From: DATGZX01 sp035296965
GTDB lineage: Bacteria > Planctomycetota > Planctomycetia > Gemmatales > Gemmataceae
Assembly (NCBI GenBank): GCA_035296965.1
Contig: DATGZX010000061.1
Coordinates: 1 to 12,651 of the forward strand
Direction: 5' to 3'
Length of the DNA stretch: 12,651 bases
Below, piece after piece: positions 8,306 to 12,651 of this stretch. Position numbers and translations under genes: made by a program. The notes under the pieces were generated by a model. The model made no database searches. It was not told the origin of the DNA and was given only the letters and a program-made list of their open reading frames with translations. Within the stretch, counting starts at the first letter, position 1; every line of letters begins with the position of its first letter.

Positions 8306-9310
8306 TTATTTCGTAGATGACGTTTGTGCCGGCCGGTCCAGGGGCGCGAGCATCTTCCTCAATTCCGCGGCTATCTCCAGCCGCAAATCCTCCGGCCCCA
8401 GCACCTCGCAGTCCGCCCCCCACGACAGCGCCCAGCGTTTTACCTCCGCGAGGTGATTGACGCGCAGCGTTAGGACCAACCCGCCACCGGGTTCGTCGTG
8501 CAGTTGTTGGGTGGGATGCCAGGTTCTTTCCTTCGCATAGCGTGCGGCAACGGGACTAAAGCGCAGCCGGACTTCTTGCAGCGGACCCTTGCCGCGTACT
8601 TTGCGGAAACTGACATCGAGGAAATCCGTGATGCGAAAATCGTGCGGGCGCTCACAGCGCTCGCCGGTTTCGTGGAGTTCACGGATGCGGCCCGATGCGA
8701 ACATCCGTACGTCCTCACGCAGATGGCAATACCCCACCAGAAACCAATCGCCATCGATGGCCGTGAGATGAAACGGATCCACGACGCGGCGGTTGGTTTC
8801 GTCGCGGGACGCCGTCCAGTAGAGAAGCTCCAGTTGACGGCCGTCACGCACGGCGTGAATCAGCCGGCGGAAATGTTCGGCCTGGCCCGGGTCGGTCGGT
8901 TGCGTCCGAATCGAGTAGGACTGCGCCAGGTGGTCCGAGTGCAGGGAGATGGGGTCCGGCAGCAAGACCGTGATCTTCTGGAAGAGCCGATCCAAGTCAG
9001 CGGCCAGCGGTAGACCATTGTACTGCTGCAGCAGGCGCTCCGCGAGAAAGAGCGCCAAGCACTCCCCTTCGGTCACCTGCGGAAGTGCGAGACGAAAGCT
9101 GTCTTCCCGGTAATAGTAGCCGTGCCGGCTAGAATCGTATTCGATGGGCGCGCCCATCTGATCGCGCAGACAGTCGATGTCGCGATGGATCGTGCGCTCG
9201 GTTACTTCTAGCAGCCTGGCGAGCTTCGCGGCGTTTGGCCAGCGTTTGGAACGCAATTCTCCGTCGATGCGGACCAGGCGAACCAGCACATGACGAGGGA
9301 ATGAAAGCAT
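8306..9310 (-). CDS. WYL-domain transcriptional regulator at the head of the cas operon
   Basis: WYL proteins are ligand-sensing DNA-binding regulators often found with CRISPR and other defence genes. The 334-residue protein has an N-terminal winged helix-turn-helix (about 10-70; LARLLEVTERTIHRDIDCLR is the recognition unit), a WYL domain (about 145-215) with DGDWFLVGYCHLREDVRMF, where the signature reads W189-F190-L191, and a C-terminal extension (about 244-322) with EVRLRFSP and WALSWGADCEVLGP, like the WCX domain. It is intact. It is the first gene of the operon, only 18 nt from cas6, so it is probably made together with the cas genes and may control its own promoter; the palindrome at 9414-9428 is a candidate operator. 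The start ATG at 9310 has only a weak AAAAAGGG upstream, but the conserved N-terminal helix leaves little room for a later start. Whether it represses or activates cannot be told from the sequence. Confidence 0.9.
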   Translation of the reverse strand: MLSFPRHVLVRLVRIDGELRSKRWPNAAKLARLLEVTERTIHRDIDCLRDQMGAPIEYDSSRHGYYYREDSFRLALPQVTEGECLALFLAERLLQQYNGLPLAADLDRLFQKITVLLPDPISLHSDHLAQSYSIRTQPTDPGQAEHFRRLIHAVRDGRQLELLYWTASRDETNRRVVDPFHLTAIDGDWFLVGYCHLREDVRMFASGRIRELHETGERCERPHDFRITDFLDVSFRKVRGKGPLQEVRLRFSPVAARYAKERTWHPTQQLHDEPGGGLVLTLRVNHLAEVKRWALSWGADCEVLGPEDLRLEIAAELRKMLAPLDRPAQTSSTK

Positions 9311-9413
9311 GGGCGAGCCCTTTTTCTGCCAGCTGCGTCCATGCCAGATGAAGACATCGAAACGGCAGGTAGTTTACCAAAGGGGGTATGACAGCACGGG
9401 GCACAATACAAAT

Positions 9414-9428
9414 GTTCCATATTGGAAC
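9414..9428. promoter_or_regulatory. Palindrome upstream of the WYL-cas operon, candidate operator
   Basis: GTTCCA and TGGAAC form a perfect 6-bp inverted repeat around a central TAT, 104 nt upstream of the WYL start codon. Two-fold symmetry with a short AT-rich centre is typical for sites bound by dimeric helix-turn-helix proteins, and WYL regulators commonly control the operon they head. The repeat is visible; the link to the WYL protein is inference, and a 6-bp-arm palindrome could occur by chance. Confidence 0.4.
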
Positions 9429-9713
9429 CTGCTGACTCGCAGAAATCAAGCAAAACCAGCTGTATTGCTGCTTCGCACTCCTAGGACCGGCGCGGCCGAC
9501 TGTTTCCGTTCTTTTCTTTACGCTGCAGACTTTAGGCCTCCAGGAGTTGCCCTCAGCGCTGACCGTAATGGCGCGATGGGTCGGTTAGACAGCGTTTCGC
9601 GAAGCCGTGGCGGCATGATGTTTCCCAGGCCAATTCGCTTCGACGAATGGTGCCAAGACCGCGATAACCTCGCGGAGTGGTCGACTGGACTTCAAAGGAG
9701 CGGGGTCAGGACC

Positions 9714-9736
9714 ATAAGAAGAGAACCAAACTTCTC
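9714..9736 (-). terminator. Weak terminator-like hairpin after the 72-codon ORF
   Basis: On the minus strand, GAGAA (9736-9732) and TTCTC (9725-9721) can pair around a 6-nt loop and are followed by TTCTTAT. It lies 9 nt past the TAA of the short minus-strand ORF. The stem is only 5 bp and AT-rich, and the T-tract is interrupted, so termination would be weak at best. Confidence 0.2.
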
Positions 9737-9744
9737 CAGCGTAC

Positions 9745-9963
9745 TTAAGTTTTTGCCGCCTTGACCATCAACCTGATTGCTTCCTGGATCGGCCCCGGCA
9801 GCGTATCCCAGGCGGCGACGATCTCTTGCAAGGTGGGGTCAGGTGCAGCGCATTTTGCAGCGCGCCCTTTTGTGGGTTTCCCTAACTCCATAGTGGCGTC
9901 TATAGTTGCGGACACGAGTTCGGCCCCTACTCGGATACGAACTAGTTCGGGACTGCATTTCAT
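9745..9963 (-). CDS. Short hypothetical protein, possible gene tail
   Basis: I do not recognise a named family. The 72-residue product from the ATG at 9963 begins MKCSPELVRIRVGAELVSAT and ends LQEIVAAWDTLPGPIQEAIRLMVKAA, a helix pair with the D/L-AAW-LP-IR-A-I pattern that I associate with short proteins or tails next to tyrosine recombinases in planctomycete genomes; this is recollection, not a search. The 9963 ATG overlaps, as ATGA, the stop of another minus-strand frame ending MTIPFKAAFS, which hints at a former upstream partner gene now lost: that frame soon runs antisense into the RES gene. The same ORF stays open to 10137 (Met at 10002, 10110 and 10137), so a longer protein of up to 130 residues is possible. 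A decayed relative of its end is at 10950-11022. Confidence 0.4.
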   Translation of the reverse strand: MKCSPELVRIRVGAELVSATIDATMELGKPTKGRAAKCAAPDPTLQEIVAAWDTLPGPIQEAIRLMVKAAKT

Positions 9964-10245
9964 GAGAACGCCGCCTTGAAGGGAATCGTCATTAGCCTCC
10001 ATTTCTGGGTTTCCCTCGTCTCTGGGCCAACCGGCCAGCCCCTGTCCGACCTGCACTCGTCTTCGCGTCGGTCGCGCGATGCTAGGTTTGCGCGGAGTCC
10101 GCACCGGCATGAGGCCGGTATAATTATCGAAACACACCCCGACGCTAGGAGGCTAGAGCTTTGGCCTGGCCTGTCTCTCACACGCTGGCTAGAGCAGATG
10201 AGCATAGGATGGATTTCAGCAGCCAGCTCTTGAGGAGGATGTGCA
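9964..10245. other. Divergent spacer with a possible -10 element for the RES gene
   Basis: This spacer separates the minus-strand short ORF from the plus-strand RES gene and may instead contain the N-terminal extension of the former. TATAAT is present on the plus strand at 10119-10124 in GGTATAATTATCG, about 125 nt before the RES start, but there is no good -35 box at the proper distance. Just before the RES gene is GAGGAGG (10232-10238), a strong ribosome binding site. Confidence 0.25.
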
Positions 10246-10953
10246 GTGATGATTGGTATCGGCGATGCAACCACGGTCGATCTGACATTTGGCCATACCG
10301 GCCGGACTGAACGGGTCAGCGAGATTATTGGGAAGGTAAATGATTGGGCGTCGATTTGCAGCATAAAGGAGATGTTGGAAGATCCGATGGCGGAAAAGGT
10401 TGATAAGTGCCTTCGGGAAGTACCCCAAGTGAGGGGGACTATTCTGGAAGCGTATCGAGGGCGTGGAATCCCGGAGGGTCCAATTAGTAGCAAGTGCATG
10501 GGACCTCCCCCTGCGGATAGCGTTCGCGTGGAGGGGCGTTATCACAAGTTGGAGCAGGATGTTCTTTATCTTTGCAATTCGGAGTTAGGCGTAAAGAAGG
10601 AGTTGGAGGTCGAATACCAAAGCGGATCACTATACATCCAAGCTTTTGAATTGCCCTTGGAGCAGATAAGAATCGCCGACTTAACTGAATTTCCTCCCGG
10701 ACATATTCTGACCTCTGTCTTTGCTCGGGCAGAGGAATGCCAGGTCTCAGATCGAGGGCCGGCAAGTTACAGGTTCAGCCAGGGCGTTGCAGAGCTTGTC
10801 CGCCGTCATTTTCGAGGCATGAAGGTACGGGGCGTGCGCGGCAGACCCGGAGATCAGTATGCGAACATTGTTGTCTTCGATCCTCATCCTGCCTGGGAGA
10901 AATGGCTAAAACCAGGGACTTCCCCATGCCTGGTGAGACAAGTTGGCGAATGA
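10246..10953 (+). CDS. RES-domain protein, putative NAD+-consuming enzyme/toxin
   Basis: RES domains (named for conserved Arg, Glu, Ser) hydrolyse or phosphorolyse NAD+ and are the toxins of RES-Xre modules; others have a helical N-terminal extension. In this 235-residue protein I see EAYRGRG (68-74), MGPPP (85-89), GRY (97-99), DVLYLCNSELGVKKELEVE (105-123, the 'LYLA..tA..E' part), and VRGRPGDQYANIVVFDP (197-213), the closing strand of the fold. The usual active-site Ser in a 'YPS' context near the end is not obvious, so activity is uncertain. Residues 1-65 are an extra helical region. GTG at 10246 and ATG at 10249 are both possible starts: GGAGG (10234-10238) sits 7 or 10 nt away. No Xre/DUF2384 antitoxin gene lies on either side. 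Its GC content at third positions is lower than in the cas genes. It is flanked by two related gene tails, suggesting it was inserted or left behind by rearrangement. Confidence 0.65.
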   Translation: MMIGIGDATTVDLTFGHTGRTERVSEIIGKVNDWASICSIKEMLEDPMAEKVDKCLREVPQVRGTILEAYRGRGIPEGPISSKCMGPPPADSVRVEGRYHKLEQDVLYLCNSELGVKKELEVEYQSGSLYIQAFELPLEQIRIADLTEFPPGHILTSVFARAEECQVSDRGPASYRFSQGVAELVRRHFRGMKVRGVRGRPGDQYANIVVFDPHPAWEKWLKPGTSPCLVRQVGE

Positions 10954-11022
10954 CGCTGGGGCTATTCATGCAGGGCGGCCCTGACTGCAGGCTATCCCAG
11001 GCAGCAAGGATTTCTTGCAGCG
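10950..11022 (-). pseudogene. Decayed second copy of the end of the 72-codon ORF
   Basis: On the minus strand this stretch reads LQEILAAWDSLQSGP, against LQEIVAAWDTLPGP in the intact ORF. Over the best 33 nt (10988-11020 against 9799-9831) 26 positions agree, and most differences are silent or conservative, so both descend from a coding ancestor. Beyond the core the copy no longer matches, has lost the IQEAIRLMVKAA end, and upstream it runs into the ferredoxin gene on the other strand. It is a remnant, not a gene. Confidence 0.5.
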
Positions 11023-11035
11023 AGAGGATCAAGCC

Positions 11036-11395
11036 ATGCCGAAGCTTACCGTCGAAGGAGTCGGCCAGTTCGAAGTGCCTCCGAACAAGCGTTTGGTGCT
11101 GGCGCTCGAGGATGAAGCCAAGATCGACCAGCTCCACGCCTGCGGGGGCAACGCGCGCTGCACGACCTGTCGGGTTGAATTTGTGGCCGGCGAGCCCGCG
11201 CAGATGACAGTTGCCGAGAAAAGCGTTCTCGAAGCTCGAGGTCTATCTGGCGTGCGGCTCAGTTGCCAAATTCTTTGCAAACATGACATGGTGGTCCGGG
11301 CCATCAGCCGTTTGGCCGGCAGCGGCCGAAAGGACGCCGGCCTTCGCCCCGCTGACACGATCCAGCCCGAGCCGGTGGTTTTCACCGACAAGTGA
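11036..11395 (+). CDS. 2Fe-2S ferredoxin
   Basis: A plant/adrenodoxin-type ferredoxin carries one electron between redox enzymes in the cytoplasm. The 119-residue product has Cys36, Cys42 and Cys45 in HACGGNARCTTC (C-x5-C-x2-C) and Cys77 in RLSC, the four cluster ligands; Cys81 is an additional cysteine. VEFVAGEP and MTVAEKSVLEARGL between them match the family. I start at 11036 because GAGAGG (11022-11027) is 8 nt upstream and MPKLTVEG is a natural first strand; an ATG at 11015 in the same frame would put the ribosome binding site inside the gene. A 30-residue Pro/Lys-rich tail follows the domain. No partner reductase or oxygenase lies next to it unless the following monooxygenase-like gene is one. 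Upstream is the decayed tail copy; the gene seems complete. Confidence 0.9.
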   Translation: MPKLTVEGVGQFEVPPNKRLVLALEDEAKIDQLHACGGNARCTTCRVEFVAGEPAQMTVAEKSVLEARGLSGVRLSCQILCKHDMVVRAISRLAGSGRKDAGLRPADTIQPEPVVFTDK

Positions 11396-11473
11396 TTGGC
11401 TGGCATAGAGTCGTGGGCCTGCCTCTATATCGAGTGCAACCACTTTTTCAACACCTCCCGAGAGGATTAGGCG

Positions 11474-11896
11474 ATGTCCCTCATTGCCGTTACCAGCTTA
11501 CGCGTTCGCTCAATTCGCTTCCTATTGCCCTTCGCCTGGTTCGCATGGCGTTCTTCTCGGCAGGCTCAGCGGGCACCTGGCAACCTCGGCGTACGGTTGC
11601 GGAAAGCTGAAGGCATGGCGTTCTGGACGTTGACAGTCTGGCGAAACGAAGAGGACATGAAAGCCTACCGCATCGCGCCTCCTCATCTGCAGGCGATGCC
11701 CAAGCTGTTAGGGTGGTGTGACGAGGCCGCACTGGCCCATTGGAACCAGGACGGCGCGGAGTTTACGGATTGGAAAACGGCGGAGGGGCGTCTGGCTGAA
11801 TCGGGACGCCCCTCGAAAGTGAATCACCCCTCCGCCGATCAAGGTGCTGGCCGGCTAGACTTCACGAGCATCGGTAGAGACGCGCGGCGGGCGTAA
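11474..11896 (+). CDS. DUF3291/monooxygenase-like (dimeric alpha-beta barrel) protein
   Basis: The 140-residue protein begins MSLIAVTSLRVRSIRFLLPF, followed by SSRQAQRAPGNLGVRL, FWTLTVWRNEEDMKAYR (50-66) and HLQAMPKLLGWCDEAALAHW (71-90). That strand-helix-strand order is that of the DUF3291/antibiotic-biosynthesis-monooxygenase-like fold (related to spheroidene monooxygenase), and the last part, GRPSKVNHPS (111-120), is a recurrent ending in this group. The substrate is unknown, and similarity to a monooxygenase does not prove catalysis. The start ATG at 11474 follows AGAGG (11461-11465) at 8 nt. The leader CGAGAGGATTAGGCG is nearly the same as that of the ferredoxin gene 78 nt upstream, and the two may be co-transcribed. 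The family call is from pattern recall. Confidence 0.7.
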   Translation: MSLIAVTSLRVRSIRFLLPFAWFAWRSSRQAQRAPGNLGVRLRKAEGMAFWTLTVWRNEEDMKAYRIAPPHLQAMPKLLGWCDEAALAHWNQDGAEFTDWKTAEGRLAESGRPSKVNHPSADQGAGRLDFTSIGRDARRA

Positions 11897-11948
11897 CCTG
11901 GATGCCTGGGGGCGCGTGCCCGTAGCGCTTCCAGAGAGGGCCCATCTT

Positions 11949-12461
11949 ATGTCGTTCGACATTACCGAGAGTCAGATCAGCTGGCTTCCGCGATGGGCGC
12001 GGGTGGCCTTTGCCGCGTACTGTGCGGAATTGGCCCTTAAATTGGTGCAGAACCGTTGGAAAGAAATGCCGCCCCAATTCAGGAGCGATTGCCAAGGTGC
12101 GATAAACGCAGCGAAACAGGCCGCGTTTACGGGGCGGGAAGTCTTGTCGTTTTCAAGTGCTCACGATCGAGCGATGCAAGCCGGAGTCTCGTGCCCTGGC
12201 CTCGTCTACGCAACCTTCGCCGCTAACAGCGCACGATGCGCCGTCGAGAGCGCCTTTGAGAGCGAGCCCAGCCTTCCGTATCAGGCGTGGAACAACGCCA
12301 AAAGTACCGCAGCGAGCCTCTCCGACACAGCGATCAACCAAGCCATGAAGCACGGCTTTGACAGCATCAGCTCACAAGCCACCAAGGACGACTGGACTGA
12401 TGAAACGACTGTACTATTGACGTATTTCGGCAGCTTTCCCGATTTGGCGTCGGCAACATAA
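11949..12461 (+). CDS. Hypothetical helical protein of 170 residues
   Basis: I do not recognise this family. The protein starts MSFDITESQISWLPRWARVAF and is predicted by eye to be mostly helical and soluble: AAYCAELALKLVQNRW (24-39), AINAAKQAAF, and an Ala-rich centre with two similar helices (GLVYATFAANSARCAVESAF and KSTAASLSDTAINQAMKHGF). The N-terminal WLPRWARVAFAAYCAELAL with following helices recalls small immunity-like or structural proteins, without proof. There is no signal peptide or membrane segment. The ATG at 11949 is chosen because GAGAGGG (11934-11940) is 8 nt before it; an upstream ATG at 11916 would include that site in the gene. It lies 52 nt after the previous gene on the same strand, so a shared transcript is plausible. 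Confidence 0.75.
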   Translation: MSFDITESQISWLPRWARVAFAAYCAELALKLVQNRWKEMPPQFRSDCQGAINAAKQAAFTGREVLSFSSAHDRAMQAGVSCPGLVYATFAANSARCAVESAFESEPSLPYQAWNNAKSTAASLSDTAINQAMKHGFDSISSQATKDDWTDETTVLLTYFGSFPDLASAT

Positions 12462-12651
12462 CAAGGCTCGCAAGAGGTGCACCATGAGCCGAAAGAAACC
12501 GCCGGACGGAACCGCCTGAGCGGCGTCTGCCCGCCCGCATCGTCAACCCCGGCGTGCCGCAGCGGGTAGCCGTGCCCTCAGTACGCGTTCCAGTTGACGC
12601 TGGCGCGTGCTCACCATATTGATCGAACTCCTTTTGCGCGTCGGCGTGTCT
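12462..12651. other. End of window, no supported gene
   Basis: The last 190 nt begin with ATAACAAGGC, then AGAGGTG and an ATG at 12484 that opens only an 11-codon frame (to 12519). On the minus strand, AAGGAG precedes an ATG near 12574 giving 24 codons. A minus-strand frame runs open from the window edge into the antisense of the 170-residue gene, as GC-rich DNA often does. A gene may begin beyond the edge; nothing here can be called. Confidence 0.3.

Larger units (their letters stand above)
9311..9744. other. Intergenic leader of the cas operon (no convincing gene)
   Basis: About 430 nt lie between the regulator start and the next minus-strand ORF. A plus-strand frame of 151 codons (9309-9764) is open, but it has no ribosome binding site, no recognisable domain, and starts inside the WYL gene start, so I do not call it. 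The stretch contains the palindrome at 9414-9428, a minor inverted repeat CCAATTCG / CGAATGG (about 9630-9650), and a terminator-like hairpin at 9714-9736. I found no clear -35/-10 pair for the minus strand; the promoter of the cas operon should nevertheless lie here. Confidence 0.5.

Noticed and set aside
9696..9712. GGGGTCAGGACC as a mark of a REP/Y1 transposase element
   Set aside because: Only one such block with no transposase and no flanking repeat is present; too little to call an element.
9309..9764. A plus-strand protein of 151 residues
   Set aside because: No ribosome binding site, no similarity I can name, irregular composition, and it overlaps the promoter region and the start of the WYL gene.
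9960..10499. A minus-strand protein of 179 residues opposite the RES gene
   Set aside because: Most of it is antisense to the RES gene, which has a good ribosome binding site and a recognisable domain; only its last residues may be a remnant of a real gene.
12462..12500. An integron attC-like start (ATAACAAGGC after a stop codon)
   Set aside because: The first few bases resemble the left part of an attC site, but no matching right core (GTTRRRY) or complementary arm is visible before the window ends, and no attC lies before the preceding gene.
1..12651. A CRISPR repeat-spacer array inside the window
   Set aside because: I looked for regularly spaced repeats of about 30-37 nt on both strands, mainly in 9311-10245 and at the ends, and saw none. 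The array is presumably beyond cas2, outside the window.

Overview
The window holds one complete CRISPR-Cas operon and, beyond it, a short accessory stretch of small genes. Overall GC is high, the operon is of the Myxococcus DevTRS ('MYXAN') kind, and the small genes are of types common in planctomycete and myxobacterial genomes. A planctomycete-like host is my best guess, with moderate to low confidence and no phylogenetic marker in the window to prove it.

Positions 1 to about 9310 (minus strand, read from high to low coordinate) carry a WYL-family regulator, cas6 (Cmx6 type), HD-helicase cas3, cas8 (Cas8a1/Cmx1/DevT-like), cas7 (Cst2/DevR-like), cas5 (Cmx5/DevS-like), a fused cas4-cas1, and cas2. 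The genes are tightly packed: two ATGA overlaps, one 13-nt overlap and gaps of 3 to 22 nt. The exception is 89 nt before cas2. This looks like a single transcript, functionally complete: Cas4-Cas1 plus Cas2 for spacer capture, Cas6 for crRNA processing, Cas8/Cas7/Cas5 for the surveillance complex and Cas3 for target destruction. In current nomenclature this gene set falls within type I-B (MYXAN variant). No repeat-spacer array is in the window; it probably lies just past cas2, before position 1. No separate cas11 exists, but cas8 contains an in-frame ATG preceded by a good ribosome binding site that could yield a 133-residue helical small subunit.

Positions 9311 to 9744 have no convincing gene. 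They are the leader of the cas operon and contain a clean 15-bp palindrome, a candidate operator for the WYL protein.

Positions 9745 to 12651 are accessory. A 72-codon minus-strand ORF (or gene tail) faces away from a plus-strand RES-domain protein (putative NAD-consuming enzyme or toxin without an obvious antitoxin). A second, decayed copy of the end of that short ORF lies on the other side of the RES gene, so the RES gene sits between two related gene tails. Then come, on the plus strand, a 2Fe-2S ferredoxin, a DUF3291/monooxygenase-like protein and a 170-residue protein of unknown function, each with a strong GAGAGG ribosome binding site. The last 190 bases hold no gene I can support.
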